The notes under the pieces were generated by a model. That model was not told the origin of the DNA and made no database searches. It was given only the letters and a program-made list of their open reading frames with translations. Below, piece by piece: positions 48,940 through 58,531 of a stretch of 64,000 bases of DNA. The stretch is from an uncultured Prochlorococcus sp. Its GTDB lineage: Bacteria > Cyanobacteriota > Cyanobacteriia > PCC-6307 > Cyanobiaceae. Made by a program: the position numbers and the translations under genes. The stretch lies in contig CACOCT010000002.1 in assembly GCA_902625845.1 (NCBI GenBank), positions 81,566 to 145,565 of the forward strand, in the 5' to 3' direction. Positions within the stretch are counted from its first letter, which is position 1. Each line of letters starts with the position of its first letter.

Positions 48940-50571
48940 TCAATTAATTTTCCTATTCTTACCCTTTTTTTCTAAATAATATTCATAGCCACCATCAAAG
49001 GATTTAAAATTTAAATTATTAATTTCAACAATTCTATTTGCTACTTTTGATATAAAAAATCTATCATGTGAAATAATCAAAACTGTTCCTTTATAGGAAC
49101 GTAAGGCAAGTTCTAAATTTGCCTTAGATTGGAGATCAAGATGATTAGTTGGTTCATCAAGAAGTAAAAAATTACTTGGTTTCAAAATTATTAACGCCAT
49201 TGCTAATCTCGCTTTCTCTCCTCCACTCAATTGATTAACATTTTTAAAAACAGTTTCCTTATAAAAACCAAACCCCCCTAAAAATGTTCTAACTTTTTTT
49301 TGTGGCCAATCTGGCACGATTTCAAAAATTAACTCAATAATAATTTTTTCTGGATTAAGTGCCTCAGATTGATTTTGCTCATAATAACTTGTTATTAAAT
49401 TATGCTTACCTAAATAGATTTCTCCAATATCAGGATTAATTTTCTTCATTATTAACTTAAATAATGTAGATTTACCTACACCATTCGGACCTAAAAATGC
49501 AACTTTCTCTCCTCTATTAATCTTGAGATTTGATTCAAAAAAAATTATCTTATCAGAGAAACCATGGCATAAATTTTTAATTTCTAAAACAGATTTACCT
49601 GAGGGTGAGCATTCAGGAAATTTAAAAATAGGACTTTTTGTCCTCTTTAAAACATTATCAATTTTAATAGTCTTACTAATTTGTTTTTCTCTACTTTTAG
49701 CTTGAGTACTTCTTGTTGCACTTGCTCTAAATCTCTCGATATATCTTTTTTGAGTTTCGAGTTCTTTCTGTTGTAATTGATATGCTTTATTTTGAGATTG
49801 TTCATCTAATAATTTTTGTTTAATAAAAAAAGAGTAATTTCCTTGATATGTTTTTGATATACCATTTTCTATAAAAACAATTTTTTTACATAATTTATCT
49901 ATAAAATAGCGGTCATGGCTTATTACTATAATTGAAGTTTTAAGAGGTAATAAATATTCTTCCAGCCAGGATATTGTATCTAGATCAAGATGATTAGTTG
50001 GTTCATCAAGTAAGAGTAAATCTGGTTGTAACAACATTATTTTTCCTAATGCAATTTTCATTTGCCAACCACATGAAAAATTTGAAACCAACTCATCAGC
50101 TTCTCCTTCAGAGAAACCAAGTACTGGCAAAATCTTATCAACTTTTGCTGGTATTAAATAACCGCCTAAATCTTCAAACTTTCTCTGATAATTTCCTATC
50201 TTATTAATTAAAGTATTTAAATTCTCTGGGTCTCTTGAATCTTTTTTATTGAGCATCTCAACTTCCAATGCATTTATTTTCTGTTTAATTATTTGAATTT
50301 CTTCAAAGGCTCCGATCAATTCATCTCTAACAGAATTATTCATATTTAAATCAAATTCCTGCTTTAAATACGAAATTCTTGGATTACCTTCCTTAATAAT
50401 TGAACCACTAGTTTGCTCTTCTTCGCCGGTTAAAATTTTTAGTTGCGTTGTTTTACCGGCGCCATTAGAGCCAATTAAACCAATTTTCTCGCCTTTTTTA
50501 ATTTCCCAATTTATATTTTTCAATACTAAATCAGTAGAAAAAATTTTAGTTATATTTTCTAGTCTTAACAC
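48940..50571 (-). CDS. ABC-F ATPase
   Basis: Two ABC domains occur in one chain without membrane spans: Walker A GSNGAGKTT and GPNGVGKST, signatures NFSCGWQMKIAL and QLSGGEKARLAM, Walker B LLLLDEPTNHLD twice. The linker is the charged coiled P-site tRNA-interaction motif (AYQLQQKELETQKRYIER...). ABC-F proteins act on the ribosome to relieve stalls or control translation. It is full length at 543 residues. Plus-strand ORFs inside it are shadows. Confidence 0.9.
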   Translation of the reverse strand: MLRLENITKIFSTDLVLKNINWEIKKGEKIGLIGSNGAGKTTQLKILTGEEEQTSGSIIKEGNPRISYLKQEFDLNMNNSVRDELIGAFEEIQIIKQKINALEVEMLNKKDSRDPENLNTLINKIGNYQRKFEDLGGYLIPAKVDKILPVLGFSEGEADELVSNFSCGWQMKIALGKIMLLQPDLLLLDEPTNHLDLDTISWLEEYLLPLKTSIIVISHDRYFIDKLCKKIVFIENGISKTYQGNYSFFIKQKLLDEQSQNKAYQLQQKELETQKRYIERFRASATRSTQAKSREKQISKTIKIDNVLKRTKSPIFKFPECSPSGKSVLEIKNLCHGFSDKIIFFESNLKINRGEKVAFLGPNGVGKSTLFKLIMKKINPDIGEIYLGKHNLITSYYEQNQSEALNPEKIIIELIFEIVPDWPQKKVRTFLGGFGFYKETVFKNVNQLSGGEKARLAMALIILKPSNFLLLDEPTNHLDLQSKANLELALRSYKGTVLIISHDRFFISKVANRIVEINNLNFKSFDGGYEYYLEKKGKNRKIN

Positions 50572-50639
50572 TTTAAAAATTAATTTACATAAGAAGTTTT
50601 TTTGCTTCCAAAAAATAATTCGTGGAATAAAATTATGAT

Positions 50640-50816
50640 ATGAAGAGAATTGAACAAATTGTGGCTATTTTCATAGCGGCAGGATTGTCGATACCAAGTT
50701 ATTGGTTCTTCTGGACTTTAGCTGGTGGCGGCGGCTATGAAAAAAGAGTAAAACCGGTTAAAGAAGAAAATTCACCAAAAGTATTAAAGTCCACCTCTAA
50801 CTTTAATAAGCCATAA
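50640..50816 (+). CDS. Small single-span membrane protein
   Basis: The 58-residue frame is under the track cutoff. MKRIEQIVAIFIAAGLSIPS begins one membrane helix (AIFIAAGLSIPSYWFFWTLAG), then GGGGYEKRVKPVKEEN and a basic tail. The short Gly loop and the divergence from the ABC-F gene suggest a genuine conserved gene. Its end overlaps the convergent Nif11-like gene by 33 bases. Function unknown. Confidence 0.55.
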   Translation: MKRIEQIVAIFIAAGLSIPSYWFFWTLAGGGGYEKRVKPVKEENSPKVLKSTSNFNKP

Positions 50817-51014
50817 TTTTGTTTGCACATCATCTAAAGTACTTAAATGTTCAATCACCTCCTCTTTGGATACTTTAATATTTAAATCTTCACCTATTTT
50901 GCAAATTTCCTCTAATGCAGATTTAGGGTTTGTTAGAGCAGTACGAAATAAACTTTGTTTTTTCTCCTTATCCTTAGAAATAATTTTATAAAGTTTTTCG
51001 GCGTTGTTCTTCAT
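50784..51014 (-). CDS. Nif11-like leader-type protein without core
   Basis: The 76-residue protein has the Nif11 layout: AEKLYKIISKDKEKKQSLF, a helix with ALTNPKSALEEICKIGEDLN, and IKVSKEEVIEHL. It ends in VRGGL. Nif11-type leaders of ribosomal peptides are cut after a Gly-Gly pair. Here the GG is two residues from the end, so no core peptide follows. It may be a stand-alone regulatory Nif11 protein or a relic of a peptide precursor. No modification enzyme is nearby. Confidence 0.55.
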   Translation of the reverse strand: MKNNAEKLYKIISKDKEKKQSLFRTALTNPKSALEEICKIGEDLNIKVSKEEVIEHLSTLDDVQTKLWLIKVRGGL

Positions 51015-51047
51015 TTAATAAAAAATATCTTATTAATAGGATATTGT

Positions 51048-51386
51048 TTAAGCTACATTTTGTGTATTTTTTGTATTAAAAAATAAGTCACTTTCAGAAT
51101 CTCTCATTTCTTTTGCAGATGCATCTTCCATACTCCTTGCATCAAGACATAAAACTTTCCTTAATTTTCCATAGTTAGCAGCGTGCGATAATCTTCCATC
51201 TCTCTTAGCATTCACTTCAGATTTTTGAAGGATTTGATGTAAATGAGTCAATAAATATGGACTAATCACAGCAGAAACCAAAACATCACTACTTTGCTTG
51301 AGTGTATTCTTTTTATTTAACAACCTTTTTTTTCTTTGGCTATTGATTGCGCCTTTCCTAGAATTTACATTTGCTGGATTTTTCAT
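51048..51386 (-). CDS. Conserved hypothetical basic protein
   Basis: I start at MKNPANVNSRKG, 16 codons inside the track ORF. The product of about 112 residues is very basic early (NSQRKKRLLNKKNTLKQ), has a central helix (VLVSAVISPYLLTHLHQILQ) and a Cys in LRKVLCLDARSM. It is divergent from the ribbon-helix-helix gene across a dyad-containing region. Family not recognised. Confidence 0.5.
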   Translation of the reverse strand: MKNPANVNSRKGAINSQRKKRLLNKKNTLKQSSDVLVSAVISPYLLTHLHQILQKSEVNAKRDGRLSHAANYGKLRKVLCLDARSMEDASAKEMRDSESDLFFNTKNTQNVA

Positions 51387-51427
51387 GATCAAATCATTAA
51401 GAAAGTAATGAACGTCTACACAAGTAT

Positions 51428-51464
51428 TATACACAAAGATACTATCCTTGACTCACTGTGTATA
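51428..51464. promoter_or_regulatory. TATACACA/TGTGTATA dyad
   Basis: Perfect 8-bp inverted arms lie 21 bp apart in the divergent region between the two genes. A TTGACT hexamer lies between the arms on the plus strand, with TATAAG 13 bp after it. It is a plausible operator for the adjacent ribbon-helix-helix regulator. Confidence 0.4.
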
Positions 51465-51494
51465 CTTATAAGTAACAGTTATTATTTGTTATTC

Positions 51495-51800
51495 ATGGCC
51501 ACGAGGCAAAATTCAACAAATGGAAAGCCAAAGTCTCCAAGAATTCAAGTAGTGCTTCCAGAGTTCCTATGTGAACAATTAGCACAATTAGCAGAAGAAG
51601 AATCGAGAACTATAAGTAATATGGCAAAAGTCTTGATTCAGCAAGGAATAAATAACTATATTAATAAAACGACTGAGTTGGCTAAATCAAATTTAAATGC
51701 TGATACAGATACTTTTAGAGATAAATTAGAGAAACAAAGTATTAAAAGGCTAAAAGGTCCACCAAAAAGAATACGTTATTTTAAAAATCTGGATAATTAA
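51495..51800 (+). CDS. CopG/RHH-type DNA-binding protein
   Basis: I start at MATRQNSTNGK, 53 codons inside the track ORF, because the upstream part is unlike protein and overlaps the divergent promoter. SPRIQVVLPEFLCEQLAQLA is the ribbon plus first helix, EEESRTISNMAKVLIQQGIN the second helix, as in CopG/MetJ-fold repressors. About 101 residues. A dyad in the upstream region could be its operator. Confidence 0.7.
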   Translation: MATRQNSTNGKPKSPRIQVVLPEFLCEQLAQLAEEESRTISNMAKVLIQQGINNYINKTTELAKSNLNADTDTFRDKLEKQSIKRLKGPPKRIRYFKNLDN

Positions 51801-51802
51801 TT

Positions 51803-52507
51803 TTAGGTTTGAGGCAATTTTTGGAGAGCGTCCATAGACCCCATTACAACTAATACATTTCCTCTCTCTAATATATATTTGGCAGGAGGATTAACTGTTA
51901 AATTATCGGCAGGACCCGCAGCAAGTACATTAACAAAATAATTTTTCCTTAGATTCAGATCCCTTAGAGATCTGCCAATAAAATCTTCTGGCACAGTTAT
52001 TTCATCTATACCCGTTTGATTATCTAATTCTAATCTCTCAATAAGATTAGGTCGTACAAGCTCTAAACCCAACCTTTCTCCTTGCATCCTTGAGGGGAAA
52101 ACAACTTTATCAGCACCAACTCTGATTAACATCTTTTCATGTAAATCACTTGTAGCTCTCGCAATGACCCTTTTTACTTTGGTACCATTACTATCTTTTG
52201 CAATTAAAGTTGTTGTAATACTTGCTTCTATAGGCTCACTTATTCCAACAACTAATGTATTCATTTCCAATATTCCAGATTCCTTCATAGATTCTTCATC
52301 GGTACAATCTACAACTCTTGCTTCAATAGTTGGCTCTAACTGTCTTAAATCATCGATAGCCTTTTCTGAAGAATCAGCAGCTAAAACATCTGCACCATTA
52401 TTAATGAGCTCTCGACAAACCGCCGTTCCAAACCTCCCAACTCCAACAACTGCAAATGTTAAGGATTCATTTCCTTTTTGCGGAGACCATTGCCACCAGT
52501 CTGCCAT
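51803..52507 (-). CDS. KtrA/TrkA-type potassium channel regulator
   Basis: An RCK-N domain (FAVVGVGRFGTAVCRELINN with the GxGxxG dinucleotide site, ADVLAADSSEKAIDDLR) is followed by a TrkA-C domain (IDEITVPEDFIGRSLRDLNL). It binds NAD/ATP and gates the adjacent membrane subunit. The gene sits 18 bases downstream of the KtrB-like gene on the same strand. Length 234 residues is normal. Confidence 0.88.
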   Translation of the reverse strand: MADWWQWSPQKGNESLTFAVVGVGRFGTAVCRELINNGADVLAADSSEKAIDDLRQLEPTIEARVVDCTDEESMKESGILEMNTLVVGISEPIEASITTTLIAKDSNGTKVKRVIARATSDLHEKMLIRVGADKVVFPSRMQGERLGLELVRPNLIERLELDNQTGIDEITVPEDFIGRSLRDLNLRKNYFVNVLAAGPADNLTVNPPAKYILERGNVLVVMGSMDALQKLPQT

Positions 52508-52525
52508 AATAAAATTCAGTAATTA

Positions 52526-53929
52526 CTAAACATAAAGGTCAGCTTTAGGGTAACCAATACGTTTTTGTTTATTTATTCTACTCTTATAAAGAGCCTCCCA
52601 AAGAGCGCTTAAAAATAAAAGTATTCCAAGTCTTCCTACAAACATTCCAACTATGAGGATAAATTGACCAAAATGATTCAGTTTTATTGTGAGTCCTATA
52701 TCAAATCCCACTGTTGCAAAAGCAGAAATGCATGTAAAAAGCATCTCTAAAAATGTGAATTTTTCTTTATTAATAAATGTATTTGTGGTACTTAACAACA
52801 TTGCCATCAATAAGACAAATAATAAAGAACCTACTGTTATACCTACAGCTTTGAGTATTACTTTATCTGAAATTAATCGATTACTAATGATTACGTCCTT
52901 TTGCCCTCGCAAAGTTGATCTTGTCGCAGCCATTAATGCAATAAAAGTTGTTGTTTTAATTCCACCTCCTGTTCCACCAGTACTTGCACCAATGAACATT
53001 AATGTCATTAATAGCAAAATACCCGTATCTGAAATCGTATTTAAGGATATTGGATAATTTGTAAATCCTGCAGTTCTTGCACTTACTGTTTCAAATAAGG
53101 AGGCTAATATTCTCTCCCCAAAATTTAAATCAGCAAAGAATTGACCATTTAAGAGTGATTCTGTAATTAAAAAACCAAAAGACCCAAAAATTATTAAATT
53201 TAAAGTTGTTCTTAATACCAACTTACTGTGCAAACTTAGTGTTTTATAGCTCAGATTTTTTCTATTGTTCCAAACATCATCTATAACTCTCCATCCCAGG
53301 CCTCCAAGAATTATTAAAACAATAAATACAAAATTTACTAAGATATTTGTTCTATATGCGTATACACTAGAAGACCATATTGAGAAACCAGCATTGTTAT
53401 AAGCAGAAATACTATGAAATATTGAGGCCCATAGTCTTTCCCACTTGTTTGAAATATCAATAAATCCAAAACTATATAAAATTAAAGAGCCTGAAGAAAT
53501 TATAATTGTGGCAGTAATAGTTATACTCTTAAAAGTTCTTCCAATACCTCCTACTCCAAACTCATCAAGAGTATTACCTTTATCTAGTCTTGTTCTTAAC
53601 TTGGCTCCTTTAACTACGAAACCTTGAAGAAAAGTAGTTATTGCCATTAAACCTAAGCCTCCTGACAAAAGCATAAATGCTAAAAATATTTGACCTAAAA
53701 CTGTTAAATCTTTTCCAATATCAATAACTGTTAAACCAGTGACAGTAATTGCTGATGCAGAAGTAAAAAAAGCCTCCCAAATACCAACATCACTACTAGA
53801 ACATAAAGGTGAACTGAGTACTAAAGTCCCAAAGCAAATTATTATAAAACCAGTAATAATTGTAAACTGAGGTATTGTCAGCTTCCTATAAAAATCTTTT
53901 AATTTTACTATTAAAATTTCAAATTTCAC
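52526..53929 (-). CDS. KtrB/TrkH-type potassium transporter
   Basis: A potassium channel-like transporter with four P-loop repeats. The selectivity-filter segments are visible as ASAITVTGLTVIDIG, NAGFSIWSSS, ARTAGFTNYPIS and FATVGFDIGLTI, each with the conserved Gly. About ten membrane spans, 467 residues. It forms an operon with its RCK regulator, presumably for K+ (Na+-coupled) uptake and osmotic balance. Confidence 0.88.
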   Translation of the reverse strand: MKFEILIVKLKDFYRKLTIPQFTIITGFIIICFGTLVLSSPLCSSSDVGIWEAFFTSASAITVTGLTVIDIGKDLTVLGQIFLAFMLLSGGLGLMAITTFLQGFVVKGAKLRTRLDKGNTLDEFGVGGIGRTFKSITITATIIISSGSLILYSFGFIDISNKWERLWASIFHSISAYNNAGFSIWSSSVYAYRTNILVNFVFIVLIILGGLGWRVIDDVWNNRKNLSYKTLSLHSKLVLRTTLNLIIFGSFGFLITESLLNGQFFADLNFGERILASLFETVSARTAGFTNYPISLNTISDTGILLLMTLMFIGASTGGTGGGIKTTTFIALMAATRSTLRGQKDVIISNRLISDKVILKAVGITVGSLLFVLLMAMLLSTTNTFINKEKFTFLEMLFTCISAFATVGFDIGLTIKLNHFGQFILIVGMFVGRLGILLFLSALWEALYKSRINKQKRIGYPKADLYV

Positions 53930-53942
53930 TTTTAAAAAATTA

Positions 53943-55751
53943 TTAACTGTAATTGATTATTATCAAGGCAGGAATGATTAATGACATAATAATAGTTAAT
54001 CCCAGCCCATATTTTGCGATATCAAAGAATTGATAACGTCCTGGACCATAAACCATTAAATTAGTTTGATATCCCATTGGAGTTAAAAAAGATTGGCTCG
54101 CGGCAAATAAAACAGTTATTATTATCGCGTTTGGCGAGATTCCAAGATTAGGAGAAAATTGAATTGCAACAGGCAAAATCAAGGCCACTGAAGCTGCATT
54201 ACTTAGAAATTGTGTAATAATCACAGTAAATATAAAAATAACAAGCAAAGAAACATATAAAGAAAGCCCTGCTAATAAAAAATTTAATTTCAAAACGATT
54301 AAATCAGCCAATCCTGAGGTCTGAATCGCTACGCTGAAACTTGATAATGATCCTAATAATAAAAGGACATCTAATCTGATAGATCTTTTAATTTCAGATG
54401 GACGTAAACATCCGAAAACAACCATAGCAATTACAGCTAAAAGAACAGATCCAACGAGAGGAATATTAGTAGTAGTTGGCAAAATGATCATCAATAATGC
54501 AATAGCTATGGCTATTGGTTTTTTTCTCAATACAGGTAGATCATCTTCAACTTGATCTAACACAAGTAAGTCATTACTTGCTTGCAAACCCCTAATAGAG
54601 TCTAAGGGGGCTTGTATCAACAATACATCTCCGGCTCTAAGAATACATTGACCTAGCCTCTCTTGAATCGTCTGTTGTCCCCTCCTTAATGCCAAAACGG
54701 TCGCATTGTATCTCTGCCTAAATCTTAATTCTCTTAAACTCGCACCTGCTAAAGTTGAGCCTGCAGGAAGCAAAGATTCAAAAGTTTTTGTTCCCTCAGA
54801 AGAATCTATAAAATTATCATTTCTGTTGGTTTCTCTCTTTTCAGCTAATAAGATAGTTCTCTCTTGTTCTAATCTTAATAAATCTAAACGAGTAACTCTT
54901 ATTAATAACCTATCATCAGGTTCAATTTTCCTATCAGCGAGAGGAGGAAGAATCGTCTTATCATTCCTCTGCAATTGTATGACATCTACATCAAATCTTC
55001 TTTGTAACCTACTATTACGAATTGATTGACCAACCAACTTTGAATCTGCAGGAATAGTAACTTCAGTACAATAATTATTTAAATTAACATTATTTGTAAG
55101 AGAAGGACTCATCCCTCTGTCAGGAAGTAAAGAATCAGAAACAAGTAATAAATAAGCTGAACCGATAATCCAAACTGGAATACCAACCTTGGTTATACTG
55201 AATAATTCTAAAGTTCCATAATCTAATTGTTCACTAATATCACTAACAAGAAGATTTACTGAACTCCCTAGAAGAGTTATTGTTCCTCCAAGTAACACTG
55301 AAAACGATAAGGGTAAAAGTACTTTTGAAGGTGAAATATTTCGTTTTATACACCAACCTTCAGCCAGTGGCAAAAGCGAGGCAACTAATGGAGTATTTGG
55401 AACGATTCCTGAGATAGGTGCAACTACTAAAGCTAATATTGTGATGAAACTCTTAGAGGTCTTAATACTCTCAGAAGCTAATAATTCCCTCACTCTATCA
55501 AAAGAGCCGCTCTTAACTAATGCAGATGAGATTGAAAATAATCCCATCAGTGTGATTAAGGAAGGACTTCCAAATCCAGACAATGCTTTTTGAGGTGATA
55601 AAACACCAGTCACAATAAAAATTGCGACACATAACAAACCGGTCAATTCAGGAACTATTGTATTCTTTATAAATAAAAATATAGATAAACATAAAACTAT
55701 TACAGTTACAAGGGCTTCATAGTTTTCATTTAAAAAAATAAGAAGATTCAT
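53943..55751 (-). CDS. SLC13/DASS-type transporter with two TrkA-C domains
   Basis: Membrane halves of the sodium/sulfate-dicarboxylate symporter type (LLCVAIFIVTGVLSPQKALSGF at the start, FLSNAASVALILPVAIQF near the end with the SNAAS-like binding loop) flank two cytoplasmic RCK-C domains (EVTIPADSKLVGQSIRNSRL; LLPAGSTLAGASLRELRFRQ). Cyanobacterial members are thought to move sulfate. It lies just upstream of the Ktr genes (13-base gap), so it may be co-transcribed with them. 602 residues. Confidence 0.85.
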   Translation of the reverse strand: MNLLIFLNENYEALVTVIVLCLSIFLFIKNTIVPELTGLLCVAIFIVTGVLSPQKALSGFGSPSLITLMGLFSISSALVKSGSFDRVRELLASESIKTSKSFITILALVVAPISGIVPNTPLVASLLPLAEGWCIKRNISPSKVLLPLSFSVLLGGTITLLGSSVNLLVSDISEQLDYGTLELFSITKVGIPVWIIGSAYLLLVSDSLLPDRGMSPSLTNNVNLNNYCTEVTIPADSKLVGQSIRNSRLQRRFDVDVIQLQRNDKTILPPLADRKIEPDDRLLIRVTRLDLLRLEQERTILLAEKRETNRNDNFIDSSEGTKTFESLLPAGSTLAGASLRELRFRQRYNATVLALRRGQQTIQERLGQCILRAGDVLLIQAPLDSIRGLQASNDLLVLDQVEDDLPVLRKKPIAIAIALLMIILPTTTNIPLVGSVLLAVIAMVVFGCLRPSEIKRSIRLDVLLLLGSLSSFSVAIQTSGLADLIVLKLNFLLAGLSLYVSLLVIFIFTVIITQFLSNAASVALILPVAIQFSPNLGISPNAIIITVLFAASQSFLTPMGYQTNLMVYGPGRYQFFDIAKYGLGLTIIMSLIIPALIIINYS

Positions 55752-55817
55752 ATTTTTGGCGTTTGACTAAACATAGCTTTAAGAATATAAAAAGAATTAT
55801 TTAAATTTATACTCTTT

Positions 55818-56993
55818 TTACAATATACTCTTAAAGATTGATTTCTTCTCTAAAAACCATGAAGCTGTTGACTTTAAACCCCTCCCAATCTTTGGCATTT
55901 TAGAAGCATAAATTATTCTTCTAATATCGAATGCAAACTTCCCTGAGAGAGTTAAACCAATACCAGAGATAGAGGCCTTACCAATCCCTAAACTCATCAT
56001 CTCTCCATTATCGTTGAATTTAAATGGTAGTAATTTTTCATTATTAATAATTAATTTTATATTATGAGCTACATGCTCGCCCTGTTGCATAGCGACTTGA
56101 GCCGTCACAGGAAACCCATTATTGCTGTCTGTTTGCGATATATCTCCAATCGCGAAAACATTTGGAAAATCTTGTAATTGAAGATTATTATTAATTAAAA
56201 TCTTGTTATTAATTTTTTGAATTTGCTTATTAAATTCAGGCAAGTTAGGTTTTATACCAGCAGTCCAAATCACTTCAAAATATGGAATTTTTTCGATATC
56301 ATTGAAATTATTAGATAATAGGATTTGTTCATCGGTAATTTCAAGAACTGAGCAATTTTTCATTAAATTAATATTCTTTTTGTTTATAGATTTTTCAGCC
56401 TCTTCTTTATTAAAAATCTTACTGTTATTAAGAATTTCTGAAGTTTTTTCCACAATTATAACCTCAAACTTTGATTTATATAAATCACTTACTTTACATG
56501 CAAGTTCGACTCCAGAGGGTCCTGCTCCAATAATAAAAATTTTATTATTTTCACCAACAGAAATGGGTTTATCTAAAAGTTTTTTTAAACTGAATTGATC
56601 GTTATTCGTACTAAAAAAGGAACAATGTTCTTTAACTCCTTTAATTGAAAAATCATTTGGAGATGAACCTGTGGATAGAACTAAATATTCAAATTCAATT
56701 TTTAAGTCATCTTTAAGAAACAATAATTTTTTATCGAAATCAATAAAATTAACGTGATTTTGTATAAAAGTAATTCCAGAATTTGCATATATAGAATTAA
56801 AACTTGGATTCACTTCCCATGATTTAATTTCATTGCTAAAAACTTCGTATAAAAGCGGTTTAAATTCAAATTTTGTTTTTGAATCAATAACTAATATTGA
56901 AAAATCAGCATTATTTTTTCTTAAATGCAAAGCAGCATTTACTCCTCCGAAACCACTACCAACTATTACTATTGGTTTTTTTATATTATTCAT
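55818..56993 (-). CDS. Type II NADH dehydrogenase-like flavoprotein
   Basis: FAD site IVIVGSGFGGVNAALHLRKN, a second dinucleotide site FIIGAGPSGVELACKVSDLY, and the FAD-closing VFAIGDISQ, as in NDH-2. The tail has a basic region (RRIIYASKMPKIGRG) that could dock on membranes. It would pass electrons from NAD(P)H to quinone without pumping. 391 residues. Divergent from cysH across a 97-bp gap. Confidence 0.85.
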   Translation of the reverse strand: MNNIKKPIVIVGSGFGGVNAALHLRKNNADFSILVIDSKTKFEFKPLLYEVFSNEIKSWEVNPSFNSIYANSGITFIQNHVNFIDFDKKLLFLKDDLKIEFEYLVLSTGSSPNDFSIKGVKEHCSFFSTNNDQFSLKKLLDKPISVGENNKIFIIGAGPSGVELACKVSDLYKSKFEVIIVEKTSEILNNSKIFNKEEAEKSINKKNINLMKNCSVLEITDEQILLSNNFNDIEKIPYFEVIWTAGIKPNLPEFNKQIQKINNKILINNNLQLQDFPNVFAIGDISQTDSNNGFPVTAQVAMQQGEHVAHNIKLIINNEKLLPFKFNDNGEMMSLGIGKASISGIGLTLSGKFAFDIRRIIYASKMPKIGRGLKSTASWFLEKKSIFKSIL

Positions 56994-57090
56994 TTAATTA
57001 ATATAAATGGACTTGTATGTATTATTAAAGTAAACGAATATGTTTTAATTTGAGTGTTATTTCTTAAAAAATTAAAATTCTACTGGAAAA

Positions 57091-57822
57091 ATGGATACTA
57101 AACCTATAAAAAAAACAAAATATAATTTAGAAAAATTTAACGAAAAACTTATACAGTTAAGCACCTCAGAAATGCTTGAATGGAGTTTACAAAAATTTGG
57201 GAATAATTTAGCTTTTACAACAAGTTTTGGAATTCAATCCTCAGTTTTACTACATTTAATCCAAAGTTCATCATTAAAAAATAAAGTTAAAATTTTTTGG
57301 ATAGATACTGGATATTTACCAAAAGAAACTTATTTATATGCCAATACACTTATTAAAAAATTATCATTAAATATTACGATTCTACAAAGCGATATCTCAC
57401 CTGCTCATATGGAGGCATTGCATGGCAAACTATGGGAAAGTAATAGAGTAGAAGATATTAATAAATACCACCAAATTAGAAAAGTTGATCCTTTGGATAA
57501 AGCCCTGAAAAAATATTCTATAAATTGCTGGGGGAGCGGAGTAAGAGCACAACAAACTACAAATAGAGGTAATATGAAGTTTATAGAATTAATCAGAGAT
57601 ACTCTCTCTCTAAGACCATTACTTGGATGGAGTCAAAAAGATATATTTTATTACATGAAAGAAAAAAACTTACCGCAACATCCTCTCTTCTTACAAGGTT
57701 ATTCTACTGTTGGAGATTGGCATTCAAGTTCTGCTGAATCACACAATACAAAAGGTAGATCAACACGTTTTGGGGGGATAAAGCAGGAATGTGGGTTACA
57801 TGTAAATGATTATCAAATTTAA
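57091..57822 (+). CDS. cysH: PAPS/APS reductase
   Basis: It reduces activated sulfate to sulfite with thioredoxin. LAFTTSFGIQSSVLLHLI is the P-loop-like PP-motif, WIDTGYLPKETY the substrate region, RPLLGWSQKDIFYY the late motif. The conserved ECGLH near the C-terminus is the catalytic Cys. No second Cys pair of the plant-type Fe-S APS reductase is apparent, suggesting a PAPS-type enzyme. 243 residues. Confidence 0.9.
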   Translation: MDTKPIKKTKYNLEKFNEKLIQLSTSEMLEWSLQKFGNNLAFTTSFGIQSSVLLHLIQSSSLKNKVKIFWIDTGYLPKETYLYANTLIKKLSLNITILQSDISPAHMEALHGKLWESNRVEDINKYHQIRKVDPLDKALKKYSINCWGSGVRAQQTTNRGNMKFIELIRDTLSLRPLLGWSQKDIFYYMKEKNLPQHPLFLQGYSTVGDWHSSSAESHNTKGRSTRFGGIKQECGLHVNDYQI

Positions 57823-57830
57823 AAGCAACT

Positions 57831-58511
57831 ATGACTAATATTGTTGATTATTTACTTATCGGCAATACGAGACTTCACTGGGCTTTTTATAAAAACAATT
57901 CATATGATTTTTGCCATACATTAGTTAATGAGTCATTACCAAAAAATATTGATTTTAAAAAGTTAATTTGGGCTTCAGTTGGAAAATATCCTACGAATAA
58001 GTTATTGAAAAAAAATCAAGTAACTCTTAGAGATATAAATTTAAAAAATATGCCTAATTTCATAGGGATTGATAGAGCATTAGTTTGTTTTGCAGCGTTA
58101 AGTATGATTAAAAATAAATTTAGCAAAAATTTATTAATAGTTGATTTAGGGACAACAGTATCAATGACAAAAATAGATAATCAAGGAAATATCTTAGGAG
58201 GACAATTATTTCCAGGTTTTACAACCCAATTAAAATCTATGGAACAAAATACTAAAAATCTTGTTTTCCCAAAGAAACTTTTTATTCCTAAGAATAAATT
58301 TGAAATATCAACAATGAATGCGATGCTGAGAGGAGTTTATAATTCAATAATAGGAGCTATTAAGTTATCATTTGATTGCACAAAAGATATACTAATTCTT
58401 TGTGGAGGGGATGCAAATTTAATAGGAGATTTATTAAAAGAAGAAATCAAAAACTTTATAGTAAAACCAGATTTGGCTATGTATGGATTGATATTTTTAA
58501 ATAAAAAATAA
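57831..58511 (+). CDS. coaX: Type III pantothenate kinase
   Basis: An ASKHA-fold kinase for the first step of CoA synthesis. LLIGNTRLHWAFY is the N-terminal phosphate motif (DxGN-type, here with IGNT), LLIVDLGTTVSMTKID the second phosphate loop, GGQLFPGFTTQLKSM the family signature, ILILCGGDANLI the adenosine motif. The first motif lacks the usual Asp, and the protein is short at 226 residues, as in other Prochlorococcus. It follows cysH by eight bases. Confidence 0.8.
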   Translation: MTNIVDYLLIGNTRLHWAFYKNNSYDFCHTLVNESLPKNIDFKKLIWASVGKYPTNKLLKKNQVTLRDINLKNMPNFIGIDRALVCFAALSMIKNKFSKNLLIVDLGTTVSMTKIDNQGNILGGQLFPGFTTQLKSMEQNTKNLVFPKKLFIPKNKFEISTMNAMLRGVYNSIIGAIKLSFDCTKDILILCGGDANLIGDLLKEEIKNFIVKPDLAMYGLIFLNKK

Positions 58512-58531
58512 ATTATGTTAAAAAAATTAAT

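Noticed and set aside
54706-55029. 107-residue plus ORF
   Set aside because: It is antisense to the RCK domains of the SLC13 transporter.
56302-56598. 98-residue plus ORF
   Set aside because: It is antisense to the NDH-2 gene and has no independent support.
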